A DNA stretch of 64,000 nucleotides from an uncultured Aquimarina sp. (GCA_947489685.1 CANLEM010000001.1:1010339-1074338), one strand, 5' to 3'; counted from the first letter of the stretch, positions 8,015-16,563 are shown. The notes: generated by a model from the sequence alone, not told the origin. Made by a program: numbers and translations.

Positions 8015-9067
8015 TTAGCGTTCACCATCACTAGCACAGGCCTCAACAAATAATACGATTCTAATAATATTAAATTCATCAGTATTTATATTCTTAATTT
8101 TAACGAAGACTAATTGGGGATTAGCGTTATTGATATAAGAAGAAGGGTCCAAGGAGTTTGTTTCTTGTTCTGCAGATTCAAGATTTTCGAAGAAAGAAAC
8201 CGAAACGGATTCAGAATCGGCTACATTTTCTTGTAATGAAAGGATACAATCGGTATAATTGTTGAAAATAAATTCTGCTTTTTCTGAAGTGTTTTCTTGT
8301 TCACATTCCCTAAACTCTACGTAATCGCAAGAGTTAGGTATGCCACAAGTTTTGGTAATACGATATTGTTTGTCATTATTCATGATTTCGATAACAGTAT
8401 CGCTTATAGATGTCACTCTCCAATCTAAATTCCAATCGTTGGCTACTTCAGAATTTCCCTCAAGATGAATGTTGATATGTAATTCTTCTCCAATAAATAG
8501 GGATATCCAAGAAGTTCTGTAAGCGTTACCTTGGTCATAAAAAATACCCGTTCCATCTTCGTAAAAATCCATTATTGAATTGTCATATCGAGTATCATCG
8601 GTATCCGAGGTTACTTTCCATATGCAATTAACTTCTTCTAATAAACCATTGCAGTATTGGATAATTTCAGATTTGATACAGGTTTCGATAGCTATTTTTA
8701 ATTCTTCGTTGGTATTAATACTTATCGAAGTGCCATCTTCTTGTATACTGGTTATAGGGTAACTTAAGCCAATAGCTCCATCTTCTTCTGTAGCATCAAG
8801 CGCAGTAATAAACTCTATATTATTACGAATGATCTTACTATCAATAATTTCAGATTGATCATTATAGAGGTATACATTGAAAGGGTATATAAATGTGAGG
8901 CAAACTGGTTTTTCTTCTGATTTGATTTCAGAAAAACTCCTTAGATCTCTGAATAATTCTGAATTAGCATCTATTTTTCCAATGTCGAAAAATTCATAGG
9001 GTTCGTTGCTGCAAGAAGCTATAACTAGCATTATAATTACAGTAAATATGGGTTTTAACTTTACCAT
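8015..9067 (-). CDS. Lipoprotein with lipocalin-like middle segment, putative ECF-regulon member
   Basis: This 350-residue protein has a lipoprotein signal peptide ending in VIASCSNEP (Cys19). Its middle part (about residues 145-245) contains CIWKVTSDTDD, MDFYEDGTGIFYD and YRITKTCG, a pattern resembling the small lipocalin-like beta domains common in Bacteroidota lipoproteins; this is a resemblance only. Several paired cysteines (for example CNGLLEEVNC and CGIPNSCDYVEFREC) suggest disulphides outside the cytoplasm. A promoter-like element identical in layout to that of the ECF sigma gene lies 27-58 nt upstream, and a strong terminator follows. The biochemical function is not known. Confidence 0.8.
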   Translation of the reverse strand: MVKLKPIFTVIIMLVIASCSNEPYEFFDIGKIDANSELFRDLRSFSEIKSEEKPVCLTFIYPFNVYLYNDQSEIIDSKIIRNNIEFITALDATEEDGAIGLSYPITSIQEDGTSISINTNEELKIAIETCIKSEIIQYCNGLLEEVNCIWKVTSDTDDTRYDNSIMDFYEDGTGIFYDQGNAYRTSWISLFIGEELHINIHLEGNSEVANDWNLDWRVTSISDTVIEIMNNDKQYRITKTCGIPNSCDYVEFRECEQENTSEKAEFIFNNYTDCILSLQENVADSESVSVSFFENLESAEQETNSLDPSSYINNANPQLVFVKIKNINTDEFNIIRIVLFVEACASDGER

Positions 9068-9093
9068 GGTAATGATTTTAAGTATTCACCCTA

Positions 9094-9125
9094 TTAGACT
9101 ATGGCGTTGCAAAAGGTTGCGTAAG
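9094..9125 (-). promoter_or_regulatory. Putative ECF promoter, copy C (lipoprotein gene 8015-9067)
   Basis: The minus strand reads CTTACGCAACCTTT (9125-9112), then GTCTAA (9099-9094), with 13 nt between CAACCTT and GTC. The start codon is 27 nt after the -10. The layout is the same as in copies A and B. Confidence 0.72.
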
Positions 9126-9191
9126 AGTATTTACGAAATTTAATTTTTTGGATAATGATTGAGAATAATTTTCTTTAAAAGAAGAAGTGTT

Positions 9192-10160
9192 TTACTCAAA
9201 TTCTAGTACATCAGGAACCTTTATTTGTGCGCGTAGATTGTCTATTTTTTTAAACATTTTATTGAAAAAAATATTTCGTTCCTTTTCGCCAGTAGTACTC
9301 AATAGTTTAGAACCTTCCATTTGTATGTTTAAAAAATCTTCGGCCTGATCGCATGTTTTGATATCGTTTGTCCTGTAATACGAAAGAATCGTAAAAGGAA
9401 CGTAAAGAGATGTAGTAGATGGAGTTTTAACCAGAACTCTATTATTCATTAATAAGAGTTCGTTGTAATAAAACTTAAAGGTTTTCTTTTGAGTGACAAT
9501 TTTTTTAGAAATGGTATGCATTAGATCTCTGAGATCATTACATATTTGTAATGCATCGGTTTCGGTTAAAATGTCAGCTTCAAAATAAAAATGAATTTGT
9601 TTTAGCGTGCTATTTATTGTAGTTAAATCCCAAATTTCTACTGCATTTATACCATTGTACAGTTGACCTAGATTTTTAGCAGCTTCCAATAATGATAATG
9701 AGGGATTAAAATTATTGAATGAAGTTTCGGCCAAACTCGAATCCATAATCTTAAGCCATACATACATTTTAAATTTTGATAAAAGATTGTCGTTCGAGGT
9801 ATAGAAAATAGGAAGATCTTTGGCTGAGTATATCATTTTTACTGCCGAATTATTAATTAATGGTAGTAACGAATTATACGAGTTTTTATAGTATGCCAAT
9901 AAACTATCCATATCCTTTACAGGGGCTGTTTTTTTTACGGCTACAATATGTTCTAGTTCATTGGTAAATAGTTGATCTATTGATATCCCAAAATATTTTG
10001 CCAGGGTAATCCCTTCTTCTAGTGATAACTTACTCTTATATGTTACACGGCGATGTGCTGCATCATAACTAATATCAAGAACAGTAGCGACTTGATCTAT
10101 AAGAGATGTTTTTTGATTGAGTTGTGATTTTATTAGTTCTAAAAAAGTTTTTTGGATCAT
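9192..10160 (-). CDS. Helix-turn-helix transcriptional regulator with unknown C-terminal domain
   Basis: This 322-residue protein has an N-terminal XRE-like HTH at about residues 15-65. It contains LIDQVATVLDISYDAAHRRV and LSLEEGITLAKYFGISIDQL, a form seen in BetR-like regulators. Residues 80-322 are predicted mostly helical, have no motif I can name, and may be a ligand-binding or dimerisation domain. The gene is divergent from a small lipoprotein gene, and a near-perfect 25-bp palindrome lies 67 nt upstream of its start. That is a likely operator for autoregulation and for control of the divergent gene. Confidence 0.8.
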   Translation of the reverse strand: MIQKTFLELIKSQLNQKTSLIDQVATVLDISYDAAHRRVTYKSKLSLEEGITLAKYFGISIDQLFTNELEHIVAVKKTAPVKDMDSLLAYYKNSYNSLLPLINNSAVKMIYSAKDLPIFYTSNDNLLSKFKMYVWLKIMDSSLAETSFNNFNPSLSLLEAAKNLGQLYNGINAVEIWDLTTINSTLKQIHFYFEADILTETDALQICNDLRDLMHTISKKIVTQKKTFKFYYNELLLMNNRVLVKTPSTTSLYVPFTILSYYRTNDIKTCDQAEDFLNIQMEGSKLLSTTGEKERNIFFNKMFKKIDNLRAQIKVPDVLEFE

Positions 10161-10226
10161 TTTTAGGGGGTTTAAATCTTAAAATGTATTGCTAGGGGAC
10201 TGGCAAGGTAAAATAGAAAAATATAT

Positions 10227-10251
10227 ATTTTTTGTGATTATCGCAAAAAAT
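10227..10251. promoter_or_regulatory. 25-bp palindromic operator candidate between divergent genes
   Basis: The half-sites ATTTTTTGTGAT (10227-10238) and ATCGCAAAAAAT (10240-10251) are inverted around a central T at 10239; 11 of 12 base pairs are complementary. The site lies 67 nt before the HTH regulator start and 94 nt before the lipoprotein start. A two-fold symmetric site in a divergent promoter region is typical for an HTH dimer. Confidence 0.6.
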
Positions 10252-10344
10252 AATTCGAACCCTTGCAATTTTTACTATTTAAGATTGGGTCAAAGCGAGT
10301 ATGTTTGGGAGGTGTAATTTCTAAAATGTAAAAAAACTAAGAAG

Positions 10345-10707
10345 ATGATTTTAATAAAGAAATATATACAAGCAAGATTTCTTTTAGGCTTTAGTATGTT
10401 ATGCTTATTTGTATTGCCTAGTTGTCATAGTTACAGAAATATGGATTTGACAGTTGATAAGATAGTGCTAAATAAAAAATACAAGGTAACTACTCAGGGT
10501 TTAGATGAAGCAAAAATTAAAATATTGAAGGTGACAGATTACGGTATTACTACTATAATAAATGGAGAACAAAAAAATATACCTTTCTCAGAAATAAAGG
10601 AAATAAAAAACAAGAAGTTTTCATTTATAAAAACTTTTGTGATATTGCCCGTGTCTTACGCTGCTTCTGGAGTAGGGTTATTGTACTTGTCGCTGGCAAT
10701 GAGATAA
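10345..10707 (+). CDS. Small lipoprotein of unknown function
   Basis: The 120-residue protein has a basic N-terminus, a hydrophobic stretch and a lipobox (LPSC, Cys27). The body (residues 30-95) has a short repeated Lys/Ile-rich pattern and ends in a second hydrophobic segment (VILPVSYAASGVGLLYLSLA). This resembles small Bacteroidota proteins whose mature part forms a tiny beta domain followed by a membrane segment, but no family is certain. It is transcribed divergently from the HTH regulator gene and shares a terminator with the convergent pnp gene. The palindrome at 10227-10251 suggests that the regulator controls it. Confidence 0.7.
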   Translation: MILIKKYIQARFLLGFSMLCLFVLPSCHSYRNMDLTVDKIVLNKKYKVTTQGLDEAKIKILKVTDYGITTIINGEQKNIPFSEIKEIKNKKFSFIKTFVILPVSYAASGVGLLYLSLAMR

Positions 10708-10710
10708 AAA

Positions 10711-10737
10711 AAGCCTTCCAATTTGGAAGGCTTTTTT
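10711..10737. terminator. Bidirectional terminator between small lipoprotein and pnp
   Basis: The stem GCCTTCC/GGAAGGC has a short AT loop. An A run on the left and a T run on the right allow termination in both directions. It sits between the two convergent stop codons. Confidence 0.9.
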
Positions 10738-10746
10738 ACATAAAAA

Positions 10747-12948
10747 TTAATTTTCTTTTCTATCCGGTCTTGGTTTTCTATCACCTCTAGGTTTGTCACC
10801 TCTTGGCTTATCACCTTCTGGTCTAGGAGGTCTTGGTAAAAGCGCTTTTCTAGACACTTTTTCTTTACGTGTTCTAGAGTCAATACCAAAGTACTTAACG
10901 TCAAAAATATCACCCATGTTTACAACATCGCTAACATTTTCTGTACGTTCCCAAGCTAATTCTGATACATGAAGTAGTACTTCATTACCAGGAGCTTCCA
11001 TATATTCAACAACAGCACCAAAATCTAGCATTTTGATCACTTTCACTTCATAAACACTTCCTACCTGAGGTTTAAAAGTTATAGAGTCTATTTTTGCCAA
11101 TACCGCATCGATACCTTCTTGATTTGTACCAAGAATTTCAACATTTCCTTCTTCGGTAACTGGATCTTCATTGATTACAATAGTAGTGCCAGTTGTTTTT
11201 TGTAATTCTTGAATTACTTTTCCACCAGGTCCAATCAATGCACCAATATACTCTCCTGGAATAGTTTTGGTAACCATTTTAGGGGCATGTGCTTTAACGT
11301 CTCCATTAGGAGTAGCAATTGTGTCTGTTAATTTACCAAGGATATGTAAACGACCATCGGCTGCTTGTTTTAATGCATTAACAAGTATTTCATAAGAAAG
11401 ACCTTTTACTTTAATATCCATTTGGCAAGCCGTGATACCATCTGCAGTACCTGTTACTTTAAAATCCATATCACCCAAATGATCTTCATCACCTAAGATA
11501 TCAGATAATACGGCATATTTTCCAGTCTCACCATCCGAAATTAGTCCCATAGCGATACCAGACACAGGTTTTTTCAGTTGTACACCGGCATCCATCAATG
11601 CCATAGTACCAGAACATACGGTCGCCATAGATGATGAACCGTTAGATTCTAAAACTTCCGATACAACACGCACTGTATACGGGCAATCTTCAGGAATCAT
11701 TCCTTTTAATGCACGCTGCGCCAAATTACCATGTCCTACTTCTCTTCGAGAAGTACCTCTTATTGGCCTTGCTTCACCAGTCGAGAAAGGAGGGAAGTTA
11801 TAATGTAAGTAAAATGTTTCTTCTCCTTCATAAGATGGCATATCTATTTGATTAGCTTCTCTCGATGTTCCTAAAGTAACTGTTGCCAATGCTTGAGTTT
11901 CTCCTCTAGTAAATATAGAAGACCCATGAGTAGAAGGTAAATAATCAACTTCGCACCAAATTGGTCTGATCTCATCGGTTTTACGACCATCAAGACGTAA
12001 TCCTTCATTAAGTGTTAAATCACGAATAGCAGCTTTTTCGGCTTTATAGAAATATTTTGATACCAAATCTCCAAAATCTTCTAACTCTTCTTCAGAAAAA
12101 GTAGCTGTTATCTCTTCTTTTATTTCAGCAAAAGCAGCACTTCTTTCATGTTTTGAAGATCCAGCTTTTGCTACTGCATATACTTTGTCATAAGCCATGT
12201 CATGAACCTTTTGAGCTAACTCTTCGTCTGCTCTTTCAGGATCGTATTCACGAACTTCTTTCTTACCAAAAGCTTCTGCTAATTTAAGTTGAGCCGCACA
12301 TTGTACTTTGATAGCCTCATGAGCAAACTTAATAGCTTCTACCATTTCTTCTTCAGAAATTTCATCCATTTCTCCTTCTACCATCATTACAGAATCGGCA
12401 GATGCACCAATCATCATATCGATATCTGATTCTGCTAATTGTGCTCTAGTTGGATTGATAATAAACTCTCCGTTTATTCTACCTACACGTGCTTCAGAAA
12501 TAGCACATTCAAATGGAAAATCTGATAACTGTATCGCTGCAGACGCTGCTAGTCCAGCCATTGCGTCTGGCATTACATCTTCGTCATGAGACATTAATTG
12601 GATCATCACTTGTGTTTCGGCGTGATAATCTTTTGGGAAAAGTGGACGAAGAACTCGATCTACTAAACGCATTGTTAATACCTCACCATCACTTGGTCTT
12701 GCTTCTCTTTTGAAAAACCCTCCTGGATAGCGTCCAGCTGCAGCAAATTTTTCTCTATAGTCTACTGTTAATGGTAAGAAATCTACATCACTTTGCTTGT
12801 AATTTGAAACTACTGTACAAAGCAACATACATTTTCCTGATTGCACCACAACAGAACCATGTGCCTGTTTTGCTAATTTTCCGGTTTCGATAGAAATCTC
12901 TCTACCGTCACCAAGGTCTATGACCTCTCTATAAACTTGTGGAATCAT
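10747..12948 (-). CDS. pnp: Polyribonucleotide nucleotidyltransferase (PNPase)
   Basis: PNPase degrades RNA 3' to 5' by phosphorolysis and is central to mRNA turnover. The 733-residue protein has the full domain order: a first RNase PH domain (about 10-145), a linking helical domain, a second RNase PH domain (about 310-540, with [20 protein letters not shown]), a KH domain ([20 protein letters not shown]) and an S1 domain ([20 protein letters not shown]). The tail is a basic, proline-rich repeat ([15 protein letters not shown]) that is probably disordered and may help to bind RNA. The start, [18 protein letters not shown], is the family start. It lies downstream of rpsO, as in many bacteria, but a terminator separates the two genes. 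Confidence 0.98.
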   Translation of the reverse strand: MIPQVYREVIDLGDGREISIETGKLAKQAHGSVVVQSGKCMLLCTVVSNYKQSDVDFLPLTVDYREKFAAAGRYPGGFFKREARPSDGEVLTMRLVDRVLRPLFPKDYHAETQVMIQLMSHDEDVMPDAMAGLAASAAIQLSDFPFECAISEARVGRINGEFIINPTRAQLAESDIDMMIGASADSVMMVEGEMDEISEEEMVEAIKFAHEAIKVQCAAQLKLAEAFGKKEVREYDPERADEELAQKVHDMAYDKVYAVAKAGSSKHERSAAFAEIKEEITATFSEEELEDFGDLVSKYFYKAEKAAIRDLTLNEGLRLDGRKTDEIRPIWCEVDYLPSTHGSSIFTRGETQALATVTLGTSREANQIDMPSYEGEETFYLHYNFPPFSTGEARPIRGTSRREVGHGNLAQRALKGMIPEDCPYTVRVVSEVLESNGSSSMATVCSGTMALMDAGVQLKKPVSGIAMGLISDGETGKYAVLSDILGDEDHLGDMDFKVTGTADGITACQMDIKVKGLSYEILVNALKQAADGRLHILGKLTDTIATPNGDVKAHAPKMVTKTIPGEYIGALIGPGGKVIQELQKTTGTTIVINEDPVTEEGNVEILGTNQEGIDAVLAKIDSITFKPQVGSVYEVKVIKMLDFGAVVEYMEAPGNEVLLHVSELAWERTENVSDVVNMGDIFDVKYFGIDSRTRKEKVSRKALLPRPPRPEGDKPRGDKPRGDRKPRPDRKEN

Positions 12949-13013
12949 ATTTTTTTGATTCTAGCCCATCACATCCTCTTCCCGAATGGAATGGGTTTAA
13001 TTAAACATTGGTT

Positions 13014-13112
13014 TCCGTCTTACTCGGACGGACAAGGTTGTGTTGTTGTAGTATTTGCGCGACCAATGAAAAACTAAGGCATGCATTCATACCGCTTTAT
13101 AGGTAATGAATG
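13014..13112 (-). promoter_or_regulatory. pnp leader region with two hairpins
   Basis: Two inverted repeats lie upstream of pnp. TCCGTC/GACGGA (13014-13019 and 13027-13032) is a 6-bp stem. CATTCATACC pairs with GGTAATGAATG (13085-13111) with one bulged base. PNPase is known in other bacteria to control its own mRNA through a leader hairpin, so these may be regulatory; this is inference from position only. Confidence 0.3.
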
Positions 13113-13131
13113 TTTTTTAATTATTTTCTAT

Positions 13132-13159
13132 AAAAAAAGAGGCATAAAGCCTCTCTTTT
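13132..13159 (-). terminator. Terminator after rpsO
   Basis: The stem AGAGGC/GCCTCT with a 5-nt loop is followed on the minus strand by seven T residues. It separates rpsO from pnp. Confidence 0.85.
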
Positions 13160-13160
13160 C

Positions 13161-13430
13161 TTATTTTCTTAATCCTAATTCTTTTACAATTGCACGATAT
13201 CTCATGATATCTTTTTTCTTAAGATAGTCAAGTAAATCTCTACGCTTACCTACTAATTTAACCAAAGAACGCTCTGTGTTATAATCTTTACGATTCTTTT
13301 TTAAGTGTTCTGTTAAATGCGTAATTCTGTGCGTAAACAATGCAATTTGACCTTCGGCAGAACCACTGTCATTCTTTCCTTTACCGTGTTTTGCGAAGAT
13401 TTCTTCTTTAATTTCTTTTGTTAAATACAT
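13161..13430 (-). CDS. rpsO: 30S ribosomal protein S15
   Basis: S15 binds the central domain of 16S rRNA early in 30S assembly. The protein is 89 residues, the usual length, when started at MYLTKEIKEEIFAKHG. A longer in-frame start 19 codons upstream is rejected because it falls inside the -7 promoter box and adds a non-conserved extension. Conserved parts are GSAEGQIALFTHRITHLTEH, LKKNRKDYNTERSLVKLVGK and RRDLLDYLKK. The leader has a GATAGC-N5-GCTATC stem that could serve in translational autoregulation, as known for S15 in other bacteria. Confidence 0.97.
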   Translation of the reverse strand: MYLTKEIKEEIFAKHGKGKNDSGSAEGQIALFTHRITHLTEHLKKNRKDYNTERSLVKLVGKRRDLLDYLKKKDIMRYRAIVKELGLRK

Positions 13431-13461
13431 TCCAATATTATTTAAATGATTTTTATGTATA

Positions 13462-13478
13462 GATAGCGCTATGCTATC
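13462..13478 (-). promoter_or_regulatory. Stem-loop in the rpsO leader
   Basis: GATAGC (13462-13467) and GCTATC (13473-13478) form a 6-bp stem with a 5-nt loop, 32 nt before the rpsO start. S15 is known to repress its own translation through leader structures in several bacteria; a role here is inference. Confidence 0.35.
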
Positions 13479-13484
13479 AGCGTG

Positions 13485-13492
13485 CAAATATA
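13485..13492 (-). promoter_or_regulatory. Candidate -7 box of rpsO (TATATTTG)
   Basis: TATATTTG on the minus strand matches TAnnTTTG. It predicts a leader of about 50 nt that includes the GATAGC/GCTATC hairpin. The -33 box is not clear. Confidence 0.5.
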
Positions 13493-13595
13493 ATATTTTT
13501 TAGATAAGAAATGCTGATTATTAAAAAAAAACATAAGGTATTAAACCTTTTGTAAAAATATGAGTCTTAGGATGGTAACGTTAAAATTAAATATT

Positions 13596-14420
13596 ATGAA
13601 AAACAGCATCTTAAAATTTGGTCTAGCAATTTTTTTGTCCGCAATTTTTACAGGTTGTAGTGAAAGTGAATCTGATGAAGTAGTAATCGAATCTCTGAAA
13701 TTTGAAGAGGCAGAACTTAGTGCAAAAATCGATAACTCCGCCGAAGTAATTAGTGATACCTTCGTACAAATATATGAGTTCGAAGAGAGTCCGTTTAAAA
13801 ACTCTGTTCATCCGTTTATACCAGAATGCGCAACTATTACTATCGAAATCACGAATAACTCTAAAACTATTGTGGTCGATTTTGGTACAGACGGTTGTGA
13901 AGTAAGAGGTCATTTAATTAAAGGTAAAGTGAATATGTCTTATGAAGTTGATACAAATACAAAGACTTTGGTTATTAATTATACCCTCGAAAACTTTTTT
14001 ATTGATGACATACAATTTGAAGGATCCAAAACAGTAACTAGACAAAAAGCCAATGAGAATGGAAATCCGCAATATACAATGGATTTGGATTTTAATATCA
14101 CCTTTGCAGATGGTACGGTAGCTTCAAGAACAGGAACCAAAACTCGAGAATGGATAGAAGGAGTACGTAATGGTAATTGGGGAGATAATGTTTTCTTAAT
14201 TACCGGAGCTTGGGAAACCAATTTTGTAAACGGAAATACACATAGTACAACTATTACAACGCCTTTGAGACGTGAAGCGAGCTGTAAGTTTTTGGTAAGC
14301 GGAGAAGTTGCATTAGTACGTACTAGTTTTCGTGGTACTCTAAATTATGGAGAAGGGGAGTGCGATAATCTAGCTGTATTTGTAAATGACGAAGGAGAAG
14401 AAAGAGAAATTCGGTTATAA
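13596..14420 (+). CDS. Lipoprotein of unknown function
   Basis: Started at MKNSILKFGL, this is a 274-residue lipoprotein (lipobox FTGC, Cys21). An upstream in-frame ATG at 13560 would add 12 residues before the signal peptide and is less likely. After an acidic Ser/Glu linker the mature part is beta-rich with alternating charged residues, and four cysteines outside the lipobox may pair (PECATITIE, DGCEVRG, SCKFLVSG, GECDNLA). No catalytic motif is seen. The gene stands alone and shares a terminator with the convergent accD gene. Confidence 0.8.
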   Translation: MKNSILKFGLAIFLSAIFTGCSESESDEVVIESLKFEEAELSAKIDNSAEVISDTFVQIYEFEESPFKNSVHPFIPECATITIEITNNSKTIVVDFGTDGCEVRGHLIKGKVNMSYEVDTNTKTLVINYTLENFFIDDIQFEGSKTVTRQKANENGNPQYTMDLDFNITFADGTVASRTGTKTREWIEGVRNGNWGDNVFLITGAWETNFVNGNTHSTTITTPLRREASCKFLVSGEVALVRTSFRGTLNYGEGECDNLAVFVNDEGEEREIRL

Positions 14421-14490
14421 AGTTTTTTGATTAGTGAGTAGAAAAAGTAGCTGTATGATTCTGTTGACATACACTTTTTTGACTAAAAGT

Positions 14491-14515
14491 AAAGCCCGGT
14501 AAAATACCGGGCTTT
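14491..14515. terminator. Bidirectional terminator between lipoprotein gene and accD
   Basis: A perfect 10-bp stem AAAGCCCGGT/ACCGGGCTTT with a 5-nt loop lies between convergent genes. The flanks are A/T-rich. Confidence 0.88.
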
Positions 14516-14541
14516 ATATTTTTTGAAATAAACGTAGTTTA

Positions 14542-15399
14542 TTAATTTGAAAGTGCTCGATTTAGAATCAAGTCCAGATATAAGTTTATATTTTGTTTTA
14601 GGTCTTGTCGCGGAGTGATAAAATCTAAGAACCCGTGTTCCATTAAAAACTCCGACGTTTGAAAACCTTCAGGAAGTTCTTTACCTGTAGTATCTCGTAC
14701 AACTCTTGGTCCTGCAAATCCAATAAGAGCACCAGGTTCGGCAATGTTGATATCTCCTAACATTGCAAAAGAAGCAGTTGTTCCTCCTGTAGTTGGATCG
14801 GTACATAATGAGATGTAAGGAATACCGGCATCTGCTAATTGTGCAAGCTTTGCCGAGGTTTTTGCCAATTGCATTAAAGATAAAGCAGCTTCCATCATTC
14901 GGGCTCCTCCTGATTTTGAAATAATCATAAAAGGAATCTTGTGTTCTAATGAATAATCTGCTGCTCTGGCAATTTTTTCACCCACAACACTTCCCATAGA
15001 TCCACCGATAAAAGAAAAGTCCATGCAGGCGATGACTAAGTCATTACCATTAGATTTTCCTACTGCTGTTCTTACAGCATCCTTTAAATTTGTTTTTTCT
15101 TGTGCGTCTTTAAGACGATCAACATATTTTTTCTTGTCTTCGAATTTAAGAGGATCCTTAGAAGAAAGGTTTTTATCCAACTCTTTGAATTTGTTGTTGT
15201 CAAACAAGATTTCGAAATACTCTTTACTTCCAATTCTTACGTGGTATCCATCCTCTGGACTGACATAGAAATTTTTCTCTAATTGTTCTGCATCTACAAT
15301 TTTTCCTGTAGGAGATTTGTACCAAAGTCCTTTTGGAACATCTTTCTTGTCCTCTGTAGCAGTTTGTATACCTTTTTGTGTTCTCTTAAACCAAGCCAT
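14542..15399 (-). CDS. accD: Acetyl-CoA carboxylase carboxyltransferase subunit beta, zinc finger lost
   Basis: AccD transfers the carboxyl group from biotin to acetyl-CoA together with AccA, the first step of fatty acid synthesis. The 285-residue protein carries the crotonase-like core: [58 protein letters not shown] and [20 protein letters not shown]. The N-terminal segment, which in E. coli holds a four-cysteine zinc ribbon, here reads [20 protein letters not shown] and [13 protein letters not shown], so all four cysteines are absent. As far as I recall, other flavobacterial AccD proteins are similar. The start codon lies only about 14 nt beyond the U tract of the fbaA terminator. Confidence 0.96.
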   Translation of the reverse strand: MAWFKRTQKGIQTATEDKKDVPKGLWYKSPTGKIVDAEQLEKNFYVSPEDGYHVRIGSKEYFEILFDNNKFKELDKNLSSKDPLKFEDKKKYVDRLKDAQEKTNLKDAVRTAVGKSNGNDLVIACMDFSFIGGSMGSVVGEKIARAADYSLEHKIPFMIISKSGGARMMEAALSLMQLAKTSAKLAQLADAGIPYISLCTDPTTGGTTASFAMLGDINIAEPGALIGFAGPRVVRDTTGKELPEGFQTSEFLMEHGFLDFITPRQDLKQNINLYLDLILNRALSN

Positions 15400-15413
15400 A
15401 AATTATATTATAT

Positions 15414-15449
15414 TAAAAAAGCTGAAACTCCTAGGGTGAGTTTCAGCTT
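15414..15449 (-). terminator. Terminator between fbaA and accD
   Basis: A 12-bp stem AAGCTGAAACTC/GAGTTTCAGCTT with a 7-nt loop is followed on the minus strand by T residues. It ends 14 nt before the accD start codon, so it may act as an attenuator as well as a terminator. Confidence 0.85.
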
Positions 15450-15462
15450 GGTTTTCAGTCTT

Positions 15463-16530
15463 CTATAATGTGTTTACATTATTTAAATCTTCGAATGCCT
15501 TTTTAAGACGGGTTTTAAAGGTGATTTCACCTTCTCGTAACCATTTTCTTGGATCGTAATATTTTTTATTAGGTTCTTCAGATCCTTCTGGATTACCAAT
15601 TTGTGTTTTTAGATAATCGATATTATTGGTCATGTAATCTCGAATACCTTCATTAAAAGCAAATTGAAGATCTGTGTCAATATTCATTTTAATTACTCCG
15701 TAGCCAATTGCTTCTCTAATTTCTTCTAAAGAAGAACCGCTTCCTCCATGAAATACAAAATCGATGTGGTTATTTTCGACTCCATATTTTTTGGAGATAA
15801 ATTCTTGAGAGTTTTTTAAGATTTTGGGAGTAAGTTTTACATTTCCTGGTTTATACACTCCATGTACATTTCCGAAAGCTGCTGCGACAGTAAATTTATC
15901 ACTTACTTTACTTAACTCTTCATAGGCATAAGCAACTTCTTCGGGTTGAGTATATAGTTTAGAATCATCAACGTCACTATTGTCAACGCCGTCTTCTTCT
16001 CCACCAGTAATTCCTAACTCTATTTCTAGTGTCATTCCCATTTTGCTCATTCGAGCTAAATATTCTTTACAGATTTCGATATTTTCCTCGATAGGTTCTT
16101 CAGATAAATCGATCATATGAGAACTATATAAAGGTTTTCCAGTTTCTTTATAAAATTGTTCTCCGGCATCTAGTAATCCGTCTATCCAAGGAAGTAATTT
16201 TTTTGCACAGTGGTCAGTATGCAAAATTACAGGTACACCATAAGACTCTGCTAAAAGGTGTACGTGTTTGGCTCCAGCTACTGCACCTGAGATTGCAGCT
16301 TTTTGGTTTTCATTAGAGAGGCCTTTCCCTGCGTTAAATTGGGCGCCTCCATTAGAAAATTGAATAATAACCGGAGCGTTTAATTCTGCGGCAGCTTCTA
16401 AAACCCCATTAATAGAGCTAGAACCTATGACATTAACCGCAGGTAATGCAAAAGCTTTTTCTTTTGCGTACTTAAAAATTGCTTGCACGTCGTCTCCTGT
16501 AGCAACTCCTGGTTTGATGTTGTGACTCAT
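15463..16530 (-). CDS. fbaA: Class II fructose-bisphosphate aldolase
   Basis: This enzyme cleaves fructose 1,6-bisphosphate into dihydroxyacetone phosphate and glyceraldehyde 3-phosphate in glycolysis and catalyses the reverse step in gluconeogenesis. It is 355 residues, the usual length of class IIA enzymes. Zinc and active-site motifs are visible: VILHTDHCAKK, LYSSHMIDLSEE, LEIELGITGGEEDG, FGNVHGVYKPGNVKL and FVFHGGSGSS. MSHNIKPGVATGDDVQAIF is the family start. A TAttTTTG box lies about 26 nt upstream. Confidence 0.98.
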   Translation of the reverse strand: MSHNIKPGVATGDDVQAIFKYAKEKAFALPAVNVIGSSSINGVLEAAAELNAPVIIQFSNGGAQFNAGKGLSNENQKAAISGAVAGAKHVHLLAESYGVPVILHTDHCAKKLLPWIDGLLDAGEQFYKETGKPLYSSHMIDLSEEPIEENIEICKEYLARMSKMGMTLEIELGITGGEEDGVDNSDVDDSKLYTQPEEVAYAYEELSKVSDKFTVAAAFGNVHGVYKPGNVKLTPKILKNSQEFISKKYGVENNHIDFVFHGGSGSSLEEIREAIGYGVIKMNIDTDLQFAFNEGIRDYMTNNIDYLKTQIGNPEGSEEPNKKYYDPRKWLREGEITFKTRLKKAFEDLNNVNTL

Positions 16531-16555
16531 AATTTAGTTTTGGTTTATAAGCTTA

Positions 16556-16563
16556 CAAAAATA
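16556..16563 (-). promoter_or_regulatory. Candidate -7 box of fbaA (TATTTTTG)
   Basis: The minus strand reads TATTTTTG, matching TAnnTTTG, 26 nt before the fbaA start. A good -33 box is not evident. Confidence 0.4.

Noticed and set aside
13034..13040. Further copy of the ECF -35 motif (AAGGTTG on the plus strand)
   Set aside because: No GTC box lies at the 13-nt spacing; the same is true of copies near 4666, 28929 and 34573.
13431..13487. Longer start for rpsO
   Set aside because: The extra 19 residues are not conserved and the start would fall in the -7 promoter box.
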